Positions 52,818 to 63,164 of a DNA stretch of 64,000 bases are shown one piece after another; the stretch's first letter is position 1, and the number at the start of each line of letters is the position of its first letter. Under the pieces are notes generated by a model. It was not told the DNA's origin. It saw nothing but the letters and a program-made list of their open reading frames with translations, and searched no databases. The stretch lies in assembly GCA_029212745.1 (NCBI GenBank), contig JARGOL010000002.1:408316-472315 (forward strand), written 5' to 3'. A program made the translations under genes and the position numbers. The stretch is from Alcanivoracaceae bacterium (GTDB taxonomy: Bacteria; Pseudomonadota; Gammaproteobacteria; Pseudomonadales; Alcanivoracaceae).

Positions 52818-53748
52818 GCGGCGGCGCATCCGACCAACTGGAGACAAACCCCGGCGGCTTGATCACCAGTACATCGCCGTGGGTGTGCTGCAGCATACGC
52901 TGCGCAGTGGGACCGGCAAATAGCCGATGCAGGGCATTGTGGCGCGTCGCACCCATGACCAGGATGCCCCCATGCTGATCAGTGTACTCTGCAAGGGCAG
53001 GGCCCGGCGGGCCTTCCAGCAGGGCGCCCTGAGCCGGAGACAGGCCGTGCTGTTCGCAAAACTCGTGCAGGCGTTGCTGGTAAAACTGCTTTAGTGCATC
53101 CGCATCGCCAAGGGTCACCGGCAGGGCATCTCCGGCCAGCATGACCAGGGTTTCATCCGGGTATTCCACCACATTAACCAGTGTCAATTGCTCGCCGAAA
53201 TCCGTGGACAGCCGTCGGGCGCTGGCGACAACGGCTTCATTGATACTGTTCTCGGCGCCGGGATCACGATCCAGGTCGATGGCGGCGGCCACAGGCTGGC
53301 GTCCGGACCAGGCCTCATCGCCGACACAGAGTACTGCGCAGGGGGCCTGCTGGATCAATTGCCAGTGCAGCGGCGCAAAGAACAGCCGACGCAGGCCGCT
53401 GGTGCGCTGGGCGTGAATAACAACCATATCGGGCTGCTCTGTGCGCAGCAGGCGCGCCAGCGCAGAGGCGTCATCGGACTCCCAGAACAGCGCTGTGGTG
53501 GAGGCGGGTGCGTCCAGTTCTTCAAGCAACGTCTGCAGACGATGCTGCCAGGCGGTCATGACGCTGTCGCGGGCACGGGCCAGACGTTCGCCATCGGCAC
53601 CCACTGCCGCTTCCAGTGCGCGGTCGCGCGCATTCACATACAGCACCAGCGGCTGACCACGTTTGCTGGCCAGCCAGCAGGCTTTCTCGAGTGCCGGCTG
53701 GGGTGCGTTCAGCAGGGGGTCCAGGACAACAACGACAGGCTGGCTCAT
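52789..53748 (-). CDS. uspE: Tandem universal stress protein UspE
   Basis: The 319-aa protein has two Usp domains (~5-155 and ~160-305). The usual ATP-binding pattern Gx2Gx9G(S/T) is broken in both: ALFWES region in the first, and MGATRHNALHRLFAGPTA in the second, where the second Gly is His. This is typical of UspE, which does not bind ATP in the normal way. In E. coli uspE is the immediate neighbour of fnr, as here, which supports the symbol. The start at 53748 (MSQPVVVVLDP) begins the first strand, four bases after the fnr stop. Confidence 0.87.
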   Translation of the reverse strand: MSQPVVVVLDPLLNAPQPALEKACWLASKRGQPLVLYVNARDRALEAAVGADGERLARARDSVMTAWQHRLQTLLEELDAPASTTALFWESDDASALARLLRTEQPDMVVIHAQRTSGLRRLFFAPLHWQLIQQAPCAVLCVGDEAWSGRQPVAAAIDLDRDPGAENSINEAVVASARRLSTDFGEQLTLVNVVEYPDETLVMLAGDALPVTLGDADALKQFYQQRLHEFCEQHGLSPAQGALLEGPPGPALAEYTDQHGGILVMGATRHNALHRLFAGPTAQRMLQHTHGDVLVIKPPGFVSSWSDAPPLDAGQSLPE

Positions 53749-53752
53749 GGCG

Positions 53753-54526
53753 TCAGGCGCGGCGCTGTGTTTCGGCGCGACCCACATTGCACAGGGCACC
53801 GCGGTCGAGAATTTCCACTTCACGGCCCTCGGCGCGGATCAGACTGTTCTGCTGGAAGCGGGTAAAGATGCGGCTCACGGTTTCCACGGCAAGGCCAAGG
53901 TAATTGGCGATATCGTAGCGCGACATGGGCAGCCGGAAGGACGAGGCCGACAGGCCCCGGCGCTGGTGACGTGCGGAAATGGACAGCAGCAAATGGGCGA
54001 CGCGGTCGTCTGCCGCTTTCTTGCTGAGCAGCATGTGCAGTTCACGATCAGCCTGGATTTCGCGACTCATCAGGGCAAAGAAATGATGCTGCAGGGACGG
54101 GATGCGCTGGGAGAGCTGCTCGAGTTTGTCGAACGGAATCTCGCAGACGCTGGCGGTTTCCAGGGCCTTTACAGAGGACATGTGGTGAGCCGTGCTGATC
54201 CCGTCCATGCCGACAATCTCGCCGGGCAGGTAAAAGCCGGTCACCTGTTCGTCACCTTCCTCGGACAGGGAGTAGCTTTTCAGCGCACCGGAGCGCACGG
54301 CATACACGCTTTCGAACGTGTCCGACGCCCGATACAGGTGCTCGCCGCGCTTGAGCGGGCGACCCCGCTTCATGATCTGTTCCAGCTCTGACAACTGATC
54401 CGAGGACACAGCCAGCGGCAGGCACACCGGATTCAGGCTACATTCGTTGCAGGATACATGCTGGGACACAGGCAAATTCCCCTGTCTGGTTACGAGGGTC
54501 AGGCTGGGATTCATTCTAGGCTCCAA
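53753..54526 (-). CDS. fnr: FNR/ANR oxygen-sensing transcription regulator
   Basis: The 257-aa regulator belongs to the CRP/FNR family. The [4Fe-4S] ligands are C26, C29 and C35 (the same 3- and 6-residue spacing as E. coli C20, C23, C29) and C127. The effector beta-roll is residues ~45-160. The helix-turn-helix at ~205-230 contains VETVSR, with the Glu-Ser-Arg triad that reads TTGAT half-sites. Oxygen destroys the cluster, so it acts in low oxygen. Both hemN and a small gene nearby have matching sites. ATG at 54514 (MNPSLTLV) is a possible alternative start. Confidence 0.95.
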   Translation of the reverse strand: MEPRMNPSLTLVTRQGNLPVSQHVSCNECSLNPVCLPLAVSSDQLSELEQIMKRGRPLKRGEHLYRASDTFESVYAVRSGALKSYSLSEEGDEQVTGFYLPGEIVGMDGISTAHHMSSVKALETASVCEIPFDKLEQLSQRIPSLQHHFFALMSREIQADRELHMLLSKKAADDRVAHLLLSISARHQRRGLSASSFRLPMSRYDIANYLGLAVETVSRIFTRFQQNSLIRAEGREVEILDRGALCNVGRAETQRRA

Positions 54527-54586
54527 ATTGCACTGTTTCCACCACCGGCGGGACGGATTTATGTATACCGTGCCGGGTATCAGGGA

Positions 54587-55960
54587 TCAGATGATCCGGC
54601 TGTAGCGCTCACCCGCACTCTGGCCAAAGGTACGGTCAAACAGCATGGCGACGGCCCTGACCAGCAGGCGCCCCTGCTGCGTCACCGTCAGCGTCGGCCC
54701 GTCGCGCACGACCAGGCCGTCTGCCTCCAGTCGCTTGAGCTGCATCAGCTCATCAGCAAAGTAGCGCTGGGCATCGATCTGCCAGCGCTCGCCGAATGCA
54801 TCCAGGTCAACAACGAGATCGCACAACAGGCGGTTGATCAGGTCAGCACGGATGCCGTCATCGTCACTGAGCAGGTAACCGCGTTCCAGCGGCAGCACGT
54901 TGTCGTCCAGGTCGGCCTGCCAGCGATCAATGGTTTTCCAGTTCTGCACGTACAGGTTGCCAACCCGGCTGATGGCCGACATGCCACAGGCGATGATGTC
55001 GCTGTCACCGCGCACGGTGTAGCCCTGGAAGTTGCGGTGCAGGGTGCCTTGCTCCTGGGCCTGGGCCAGCTCATCCGAGGGCAGGGCAAAATGGTCCATG
55101 CCGATCAGCCGGTAGCCGGCGTCCTCCAGCATGCTGCCTGCGCGGGCGAACATGCGCAGTTTTTCCTCGGGTGCGGGCAGTGCCAGTTCGTTGATCTGCT
55201 TCTGCACCTTGAACCGGGCCGGTAGGTGCGCGTAGTTGTAGAGCGAGATGCGATCCGGACGCAGGGTTACCAGCTGGTCTATGGTACGCGCCAGGCTGGA
55301 TTCGGATTGCCACGGCAGGCCGTAGATCAGGTCGGTATTGACGGAGCGGAAGTCAAAGTCACGCAGCCAGTCGAACACGTCGCGGATCTGCTCGTAAGGC
55401 TGCATGCGGTTGACCGCCTGCTGCACGCGGGGGTCGAGATCCTGCACACCCAGACTGACACGGCTGAAACCCAGGCCGCGCAGCAGGCTGATACGGTTTG
55501 CCGACACCGTGCGCGGATCAATCTCGATGGCGTATTCGCCATCATCGTCACCCAGCATGTGGAAGTGGCGGGCGGTGTGGTAGACCAGCTCGGTGATTTC
55601 GGCATCGCTGAGGTAAGTGGGCGTGCCGCCGCCCCAGTGGATCTGCTGCATGGGGCGCGAAGTGTCCAGCATGCTGGCCCGCAGCGTGATTTCCTTTTTC
55701 AGCCGCTGAAGGTATTCGCTGGCACGCCGGTGATCGGCCGTGACCACGCGGTTACAGGCGCAGTAGTAACACACCGACCGGCAGAACGGGATATGCAGGT
55801 ACAGTGACAGGGGCCGCCGCGCGTCGTTGCCCTCGGCAATGGCATTGGCGTAGTCGTCTGCCGTGACTTCCTCGTGGAAGCTCAGGGCAGACGGGTAGGA
55901 TGTGTAGCGCGGCCCCTGGGTGCCATAGCGGCGCATCAAGTCAGTATTCCAGTTGCTCAT
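54587..55960 (-). CDS. hemN: Oxygen-independent coproporphyrinogen III oxidase
   Basis: The 457-aa radical SAM enzyme converts coproporphyrinogen III to protoporphyrinogen IX without oxygen. The cluster motif is CRSVCYYCACN (CxxxCxxC, Cys at ~62-69), and the family block QIHWGGGTPTYLSDAEI follows. Length equals that of E. coli HemN (457). The start at 55960 (MSNWNTDLMRRYG) has GAGAG upstream. A class II FNR site at 56015-56028 lies 32 bases from a CATACT -10. Placing this gene next to cbb3 genes is sensible because the oxidase needs haem at low oxygen. Confidence 0.97.
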   Translation of the reverse strand: MSNWNTDLMRRYGTQGPRYTSYPSALSFHEEVTADDYANAIAEGNDARRPLSLYLHIPFCRSVCYYCACNRVVTADHRRASEYLQRLKKEITLRASMLDTSRPMQQIHWGGGTPTYLSDAEITELVYHTARHFHMLGDDDGEYAIEIDPRTVSANRISLLRGLGFSRVSLGVQDLDPRVQQAVNRMQPYEQIRDVFDWLRDFDFRSVNTDLIYGLPWQSESSLARTIDQLVTLRPDRISLYNYAHLPARFKVQKQINELALPAPEEKLRMFARAGSMLEDAGYRLIGMDHFALPSDELAQAQEQGTLHRNFQGYTVRGDSDIIACGMSAISRVGNLYVQNWKTIDRWQADLDDNVLPLERGYLLSDDDGIRADLINRLLCDLVVDLDAFGERWQIDAQRYFADELMQLKRLEADGLVVRDGPTLTVTQQGRLLVRAVAMLFDRTFGQSAGERYSRII

Positions 55961-55986
55961 AGCAGGCTCTCTACCAGATTGAGCGC

Positions 55987-56028
55987 AGTATGAACGGGCC
56001 TTGCTGCACCGCCTTTGATGCAGGTCAA
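55987..56028 (-). promoter_or_regulatory. Class II FNR/ANR promoter of hemN
   Basis: TTGATGCAGGTCAA on the plus strand (56015-56028) has its centre at 56021.5. The -10 CATACT reads on the minus strand at 55987-55992. This predicts a start near 55980 and an FNR centre at -41.5, the textbook class II position. The site overlaps the stop codon of the SafE gene. Confidence 0.75.
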
Positions 56029-56774
56029 TGGTGGTGAGAGTGGGGCATCGCCGAAGCACCGTTCTGCGGTGACGGGGCGCTGTGGTGGCCGTGCCCGGCC
56101 GGGCCAAGGGCATGCCAGAACAGCCAGGCCGCAAACAGGAACGCCAGCAGGGCGCCGGCGCGGCGCAACCAGGGGCTGCGCGCCATGTTGAAACGGGTTC
56201 CCAGCATGCCAACGCCGGCTACCGGCACCACCGTAACGGCACCGAATACCAGCATCACCAGGGCACCCTGCACCGGGCTGCCTGAAACGGCGGCCAGGGC
56301 CAGTGCGCTATAGACCAGGCCGCACGGCATCAAGCCCCACACCAGACCCACCAGCAGCGCCCGGGGCGCACTGGTCACCGGCATCAGGTGGCGCAACAGC
56401 GGTTGCAGGCGGCGCCAGATCACCAGCCCGGCTTTCTCCAGCAGCCGGATGCCCAGCTCGCGGCCAAGCAGGAACAGGCCGATCAGCACCATCACCGCCG
56501 CAGCCAACAGCCAGGGCAGGCGTTGCCCGCCGGGTAGCTGGCTCATCAATGCCTCACCGCCGGCCGCCACCAGTACGCCCAGCACCAGATAGGAGACAAT
56601 ACGACCGCTGGCAAACAGCAGTTGCCAGCGAGCCAGTGCCAGATTGCCCCGGCGGCGCGCCTCGGGCACCGCCAGCGATACATTGATGCTTACCGCACCG
56701 CACATGCCGACACAGTGACCGGCGCCGGCAAATGCCAGCAGGAATGCCGCCACCAGCGTTTCAGCGAACGTCAT
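56025..56774 (-). CDS. TauE/SafE family membrane protein of the cco cluster
   Basis: The 249-aa membrane protein has about six helices. Conserved segments of the UreH-like/TauE-SafE domain are AFAGAGHCVGMCGAVSINVSL near the start and GLVWGLMPCGLVYSALALA later; the Cys/Met residues suggest metal handling. It ends His-rich (HGHHSAPSPQNG, HSHHH). In Pseudomonas-like genomes this gene follows ccoS and is thought to help copper supply to the oxidase, although sulfite export has also been proposed for the family. The start at 56774 has GGGGAG upstream and overlaps the ccoS stop. Confidence 0.85.
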   Translation of the reverse strand: MTFAETLVAAFLLAFAGAGHCVGMCGAVSINVSLAVPEARRRGNLALARWQLLFASGRIVSYLVLGVLVAAGGEALMSQLPGGQRLPWLLAAAVMVLIGLFLLGRELGIRLLEKAGLVIWRRLQPLLRHLMPVTSAPRALLVGLVWGLMPCGLVYSALALAAVSGSPVQGALVMLVFGAVTVVPVAGVGMLGTRFNMARSPWLRRAGALLAFLFAAWLFWHALGPAGHGHHSAPSPQNGASAMPHSHHH

Positions 56775-56991
56775 GGTCGGGCTCCCCGGCATCATCCTGT
56801 GGATCGGGGGCATCCGGGTCTGCTTTTTCGGCAGACGGGTGCTGGCGCGATTGCTGGTCATCAAAAAGGATGCGCCATTGCGGGCTGTCCAGGTCATCGA
56901 ACTGACCCCGGCGCAGGGCCCAGACAAAGGCGCCAATGCCAAGGGCAACCAGCAGAAACGCCAGCGGCACCAGCAAAATCACGATTTCCAC
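56761..56991 (-). CDS. ccoS: cbb3 oxidase assembly protein CcoS
   Basis: This 76-aa membrane protein is needed for cofactor insertion into cbb3 oxidase. It begins at GTG 56991 with VEIVILLVPLAFLLVALGIG as one membrane helix, followed by the CcoS signature FVWALRRGQFDDLDSP. The C-terminal tail is acidic/polar. It overlaps ccoI by 13 bp and the SafE gene by 14 bp. The GTG is the only start codon in place for the conserved N-terminus. Confidence 0.92.
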   Translation of the reverse strand: MEIVILLVPLAFLLVALGIGAFVWALRRGQFDDLDSPQWRILFDDQQSRQHPSAEKADPDAPDPQDDAGEPDHDVR

Positions 56992-59375
56992 AGCATCAAC
57001 CTCCCGGCGTTGACGGTAACGATCAGCGAGCTTGCTGACATGCCGATGGCGGCCAGCCAGGGCGGCACCAGGCCGGCCATGGCAAAGGGGATGGCCACCA
57101 GGTTGTAGCCGATGGCCCAACCGATGTTCTGCCGCAGCGTACGCTGTGCCCGGCATGCCAGGGAAACACTGGCACTGACCCCGGAGAGCGCCGGACGAAG
57201 CAGGAACACGCTGGCTGCCTCGCGGGCGAGGGCGGCACTGTCAGCCACGGCCATGGACACATCGGCCTGGACCAGCGCCGGTGCATCATTGACGCCGTCA
57301 CCCACCATCAGCAGCGCACCGGGCTGGTGACGCAACTGGTTGACCCAGTCGGCCTTGTCCCGGGGCCGGAGTCCGGACTGCCATTGCTGGATGCCCAGCT
57401 CATTGGCGACGCCAGCCACCACCGAGGCACTGTCACCGGAGGCGATAATCGGTTCAATGCCCCGTGACCGGCACCAGGAAACCAGCGCCTTGCCGTCAGC
57501 GCGCAGGGGATCGCTGAGATCCACGCTCATCACGGCCGTGTCGTTGCGGAACAGGGTGATCGAGGTGAAACCGTCGCGCGCCAGGGGCGGCGGGCTGGCT
57601 GCCGCACGCCATTGCTGGCCGACGTATTCGCCCGAGACGCTGTCATGGGCCAGCGTCACATGTGTGACCGGCGCCGGTGACGCCAGCTCAGCCAGGGGCC
57701 TGGCCAGCGGGTGTGTCGCGTTCTGCTCCAGCCCGGCCAGCACCGCGCGCAGGTTTTCGGGCGCGCTGGCGTTATGCTCGCGCACTGCCTGTACAACGAA
57801 ATTGCCTTCGGTAAGGGTGCCGGTCTTGTCCAGCATCACCCGTCGCACCGTGGGTAGCTTGAGGAATGCGGCCGGATCGGCCACCAGGATGCCCTGGTCG
57901 AGGCCTCGCCCGACGGTGGCCGCCAGGGTCAGGGGCGCGGCCAGTGCCAACGCACACGGACAGGTCACCACAAGCACGGCCAGGGCGATCTCCAGCGCCC
58001 GCACCGGGCCGGAGGACCAGTGCAGCAACAAGGCCACCACTGACAGGCACAGCACCGCCAGCACGAACCGGCCGGCCAGTCTGGCCATCAGCTGGTTACT
58101 GCGTTCACGGCGATCCTGCGCCTGCGCCACCAGCTGGCCAATACGGGCAAGCATGCTGTCGGCGGCGCGGCCATCGGCCAGCACTTCCAGAAGGCCACTT
58201 TCCACCCGCGCCCCGGCCACCACCGCATCGCCGGCGCTGATCGCCGTCGGCATGGCTTCACCCGTAAGCACGGCTTGCTGCAGGGCCGCCTGGCCGGCGC
58301 GTACCCGGCCGTCCACCGGCACCGTTTCTCCCTGGCGCACCTGCAGGCAATCCCCGGCGACGATGGTGGATGCCGGCACGGGTGTCAGCTGGCCATCACG
58401 GCCGATACGCCGGACCACCAATGGCAGTGCCTCCTGCAGACGCACCAGGCGCCGGCCGACCCGGCGGCGCTGGCGCCGTTCGATCCAGCGGCTCACCAGC
58501 AGGAAGAACACGAACATGGCCAGTGACTCGAAATAGACATGCTCACCGCCGACGACGGTGGCCCATATCGAGCCCGCCCAGCCCACCAGCAGGGCCAGGG
58601 ATACCGGCGTATCCATGGTCACCCGGCGCACCGTGGCGGCACGCCATGCGCCGGCAAGAAAGGGCCAGCCACTGAAGAACACCACCGGTGTTGCCACCAG
58701 CAGGCCGGCATAGCGGAAGAAGTCGCGGTAAACCGGCTCGATACCATCCAGCGCGCCCATGTACAGCGCTGTGGCGTACATCATTGCCTGCATGGCCCCC
58801 AGACCGGCCACCAGCAACCGCACCAGCAACAGGCGGTCAGCCCGTACCTGCTCGGCATCCTGGGCCTGGTTGAGGGGCAGTCGGGGTGTGTAGCCGAGTG
58901 CGCGCAGCCGCTCCGCCATGGCAGCGACCACACTGTTGTCACCTTGCCAGCGGATAGTGGCCCGCAAGGTGGCCAGGTTGAGCCGGACACGTTCCACGCC
59001 GGGAATCTCGCCCAGCGCTTTTTCGATCAGCCAGACACAGGCAGCACAATGCACGCCCTCAATGGACAGGGTAATTTCGCGCGCGTCGCCGACGGTGCTG
59101 ATGAAGGGCGTGATCAGGTGATCAATACGGAACAGGGCAAGGTCCACGTCCTCGCCCGGACTGGGAGGCTCGGGGCGTTCGTCACCGCGAAAGCGGTAAT
59201 AGTCATCCAGGCCCAGCCCGTGGATGGTTTCTATGGCGGCAGCACAGCCGGCACAGCATGCCGGTTTCTCGCCATCGGGCGTGCGGGCGGTGAAGGTGGC
59301 GCCCCGCAGGGGCTCGTTGCAATGCCAGCACAGTGCGGACAACTCAGCCTCCGGCACTGAGGGTAAAGCGTCCAT
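56979..59375 (-). CDS. ccoI: Copper-exporting P1B ATPase CcoI (FixI)
   Basis: The 798-aa pump moves Cu(I) across the inner membrane for cbb3 oxidase assembly. It has an N-terminal Cys-rich segment (CWHCNEPLRG, CCAGCAA), a heavy-metal domain with GVHCAACVWLIE (CxxC), about eight membrane helices, the metal-channel CPC motif (TCPCALALA), phosphorylation site DKTGT, an HP motif in ATHPLARPL and the hinge GDGVNDAPAL. Length and the two-part N-terminus fit FixI/CcoI rather than CopA. It overlaps ccoH (32 bp) and ccoS (13 bp). Confidence 0.96.
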   Translation of the reverse strand: MDALPSVPEAELSALCWHCNEPLRGATFTARTPDGEKPACCAGCAAAIETIHGLGLDDYYRFRGDERPEPPSPGEDVDLALFRIDHLITPFISTVGDAREITLSIEGVHCAACVWLIEKALGEIPGVERVRLNLATLRATIRWQGDNSVVAAMAERLRALGYTPRLPLNQAQDAEQVRADRLLLVRLLVAGLGAMQAMMYATALYMGALDGIEPVYRDFFRYAGLLVATPVVFFSGWPFLAGAWRAATVRRVTMDTPVSLALLVGWAGSIWATVVGGEHVYFESLAMFVFFLLVSRWIERRQRRRVGRRLVRLQEALPLVVRRIGRDGQLTPVPASTIVAGDCLQVRQGETVPVDGRVRAGQAALQQAVLTGEAMPTAISAGDAVVAGARVESGLLEVLADGRAADSMLARIGQLVAQAQDRRERSNQLMARLAGRFVLAVLCLSVVALLLHWSSGPVRALEIALAVLVVTCPCALALAAPLTLAATVGRGLDQGILVADPAAFLKLPTVRRVMLDKTGTLTEGNFVVQAVREHNASAPENLRAVLAGLEQNATHPLARPLAELASPAPVTHVTLAHDSVSGEYVGQQWRAAASPPPLARDGFTSITLFRNDTAVMSVDLSDPLRADGKALVSWCRSRGIEPIIASGDSASVVAGVANELGIQQWQSGLRPRDKADWVNQLRHQPGALLMVGDGVNDAPALVQADVSMAVADSAALAREAASVFLLRPALSGVSASVSLACRAQRTLRQNIGWAIGYNLVAIPFAMAGLVPPWLAAIGMSASSLIVTVNAGRLMLWKS

Positions 59376-59827
59376 TGCGGATGATGACGCCCATGCTGTA
59401 GAGCTGCCAGTTGCCGTCTCCCGGCGACACCGTTACCACCCAGCGTCCATCTGGCAGGTCGCCGTCGCCACGGTAGGTGCCATCAGGCTGGTGAGCCAGT
59501 GGAAAAATGCGGTCCTGGGCGGCCAGCGTCGGATGCCGGAGTGCCAGGGTCAGTGTGGCAGGTGGCGGGAAGGGGGTGTCGCTGCTCAGGCGGGCCTGCA
59601 ATGCGTCACCCTGTGCCGACGCGGCCAGCGTTATGCCCAGCCGCGCGGCCAGGTTCTCCTCGTCCATGCTGCGGTTGATGGCGCGGCCGTCCTTGTACCA
59701 GGAATCCGCCACCACGTCGTCCGCATTCTTCACCGCGATGATTACCAGGGCGATGCCGCCGACCACGGACGTGGCCGGCAGCAGGATCAGGAACCAGGGC
59801 CAGAATTGCCGGTACCAGGGACGCTCA

Positions 59828-61240
<1,413 letters not shown>

Positions 61241-61389
61241 ACTGGACTCCAGCAGCAGCCATTCATCAGGCATCAGTCCTGGCCGGGAAAGCGGGCGAGA
61301 CACGCGGCCCCTGCCTGCCGGGCGGCGCAAAAAACCCTTCGGATAAAGGGGTTCAAGCCTGACTGCAGTATAACAGCTCCGGGAATGGG

Positions 61390-61416
61390 CCGGGTGTGGC
61401 AAGCCGCCACACCCGG
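61390..61416. other. Perfect hairpin between ccoP and ccoG
   Basis: CCGGGTGTGG (61390-61399) and CCACACCCGG (61407-61416) form a 10-bp stem with a 7-nt loop, about 20 bases after the ccoP stop on the minus strand. No T-run follows, so it is probably an mRNA stability or processing element that sets the ratio of oxidase to assembly proteins, or a Rho-linked terminator. The rest of the 197-bp gap holds no gene that I see. Confidence 0.55.
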
Positions 61417-61437
61417 AGGTACGTCAGGACGTACCGG

Positions 61438-62361
61438 TTACTCGCCGTCGGCGTTATCCGCGTTGCGGGACAGGCCGTAGACGTACGCTGTCAGCACGTG
61501 AATCTGCTCGGGGCTGAGCAGGTCCTGTTGCGCGGGCATCTTGCCGGCGCGACCGTTACGGATGGCGTATTCGATGTCCTTGAGGGTGTTGCCATACAGC
61601 CAGGTGTTGTCCGTCAGGTTGGGTGCACCCATCATCTGGTTGCCCGTGCCGTCAGCCCCATGACAGGCCGCGCACATGGCAAATTTCGGCTTGGCACGTG
61701 CAATGGCTTCCGCCTTGGCTGGATCATCAGCCAGCTGCGGGCGTGACAGGCTGGCCACATACAGGGCCATGTCGCTGACTGCTTCGTCCGTACCACCGAT
61801 GGCGGCCGCCATGGGCGGCATCATGCCCTGGCGCCCGTTGACCAGCGTCTGCTTGATGGCATCGGGGCTGCCGCCATACAGCCAGTCGTCGTCGGTGAGG
61901 TTCGGGTAGCCGCGGGCCCCGCGCGCATCCGCGCCATGGCACACGGCACAGTTGTTGGCAAACAACCGGGCACCCACACCCATTACCTCGTCATACTTGA
62001 TCAGTTCCTCGACAGGTTCGGCGGCGTACTGGGCAAACAGGGGCGCTGTTCGCGCTTCCACCAGCTCCACTTCTTCCTGCCACTGCTTGTGCGACGACCA
62101 GCCCAGGGTGCCCTCGTAGTTACCCATGCCCGGGTAGAGCACCAGGTAAACAATGGCAAAGCCCAGCGTCAGCCAGAACAGGATCAGCCACCAGCGCGGC
62201 AGGGGCGTATTACGCTCCTCGATGCCATCGAAGTTGTGGCCGGTGGTTTCCTTCGCGGCCTCGGAGGCACTCATCTTGCGGTTGGCCCACAACAGCACGG
62301 CACAGCCACCGATGTTGAGCGCCACAATGACGATCACATACCAACTCCAGAAATCACTCAT
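61438..62361 (-). CDS. ccoP: cbb3-type cytochrome c oxidase subunit CcoP
   Basis: The 307-aa dihaem subunit has an N-terminal helix (WSWYVIVIVALNIGGCAVLLW) and a second helix ~60-80, typical of the long CcoP type. Two c-type haem motifs follow: NCAVCHGADARG and MCAACHGADGTG, with axial methionines in the MMPPM and KMPAQ regions. It receives electrons from soluble cytochromes and passes them to CcoO. The start at 62361 (MSDFWSWY) overlaps the end of ccoQ by eight bases. Confidence 0.97.
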   Translation of the reverse strand: MSDFWSWYVIVIVALNIGGCAVLLWANRKMSASEAAKETTGHNFDGIEERNTPLPRWWLILFWLTLGFAIVYLVLYPGMGNYEGTLGWSSHKQWQEEVELVEARTAPLFAQYAAEPVEELIKYDEVMGVGARLFANNCAVCHGADARGARGYPNLTDDDWLYGGSPDAIKQTLVNGRQGMMPPMAAAIGGTDEAVSDMALYVASLSRPQLADDPAKAEAIARAKPKFAMCAACHGADGTGNQMMGAPNLTDNTWLYGNTLKDIEYAIRNGRAGKMPAQQDLLSPEQIHVLTAYVYGLSRNADNADGE

Positions 62362-62524
62362 GTCGGCCGGCCTCCTGGTTGTATTCGCGTTGCCCGTCGA
62401 AGGGCAGTTGCGCAGCACTGTCGTAACGGTGTTTACGTCCCGGCAGGTAGACCCAGACCACCATGGCGATAAAGGTCACGAAAAAAATGATTGTCAGGAC
62501 ACTGTGGAAATCGATTACGTCCAT
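62354..62524 (-). CDS. ccoQ: cbb3 oxidase subunit CcoQ (FixQ)
   Basis: This 56-aa protein begins MDVIDFHSVLTIIFFVTFIA, a single membrane helix, with a polar tail that includes YLPGRKHRYDSAAQLPFDG. It is a small stabilising subunit of the oxidase. Length and hydrophobicity match FixQ/CcoQ. The start at 62524 lies two bases after the ccoO stop, with a GAGGTAAT ribosome site, and its stop lies inside ccoP. It is easily missed because of its size. Confidence 0.93.
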   Translation of the reverse strand: MDVIDFHSVLTIIFFVTFIAMVVWVYLPGRKHRYDSAAQLPFDGQREYNQEAGRHE

Positions 62525-62526
62525 GA

Positions 62527-63153
62527 TTACCTCCGTGTCCGCTCGGTGCCGAGCTGCTGCAGGTAAGCCACCAGGGCGTCTTCTTCAGTTGCCTCGGACC
62601 ATTTACCTTCGATGTTGGCCATCTGCTCAGCGATGTCCTCATCAGTGTAGGGCACACCGAACATGTCCTTGAACACATGCAGGGTGGTCTCGGTATCGCT
62701 CCAGTCCACCGGCGTCTCGTGCAGCCATGGGTAACCGGGCATATTCGATTCCGGCACCACGTCGCGGGGATTACGCAGGTGGGCGCGGTGCCAGTCGTCA
62801 CTGTAGCGCTGGCCAACGCGGGCCAGGTCCGGACCGGTACGTTTGGAACCCCACACATGCGGATGCTCCCAGACGTCCTCGCCAGCCACGGAGTAGGGGC
62901 CGTAGCGCTCGGTCTCCGCGCGCAGTGGACGCACCATCTGGGTGTGGCAGACGTTGCAGCCTTCGCGGATGTAAATGTCCTTGCCCTCCAGCTCCAGCGC
63001 CGTGTACGGGCGCAGGGTCTTGAGCGGCTCGGTGGTGGCCTGCTGCCAGAACAGCGGCACGATCTCTGCCAGGCCCCCGAAGCTAACCGCCACCAGGGTC
63101 AGGACGATCATCAGGCCGACATTCTTCTCGACTTTCTCATGTCTGTTCGCCAT
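62527..63153 (-). CDS. ccoO: cbb3-type cytochrome c oxidase subunit CcoO
   Basis: The 208-aa monohaem subunit has an N-terminal membrane helix ([20 protein letters not shown]) and one haem-binding site, [12 protein letters not shown]. The distinctive CcoO segments [20 protein letters not shown] and [11 protein letters not shown] are present, and an axial Met is in SNMPGYPW. It lies 11 bp after ccoN. Confidence 0.97.
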   Translation of the reverse strand: MANRHEKVEKNVGLMIVLTLVAVSFGGLAEIVPLFWQQATTEPLKTLRPYTALELEGKDIYIREGCNVCHTQMVRPLRAETERYGPYSVAGEDVWEHPHVWGSKRTGPDLARVGQRYSDDWHRAHLRNPRDVVPESNMPGYPWLHETPVDWSDTETTLHVFKDMFGVPYTDEDIAEQMANIEGKWSEATEEDALVAYLQQLGTERTRR

Positions 63154-63164
63154 GTCGACTCTCC

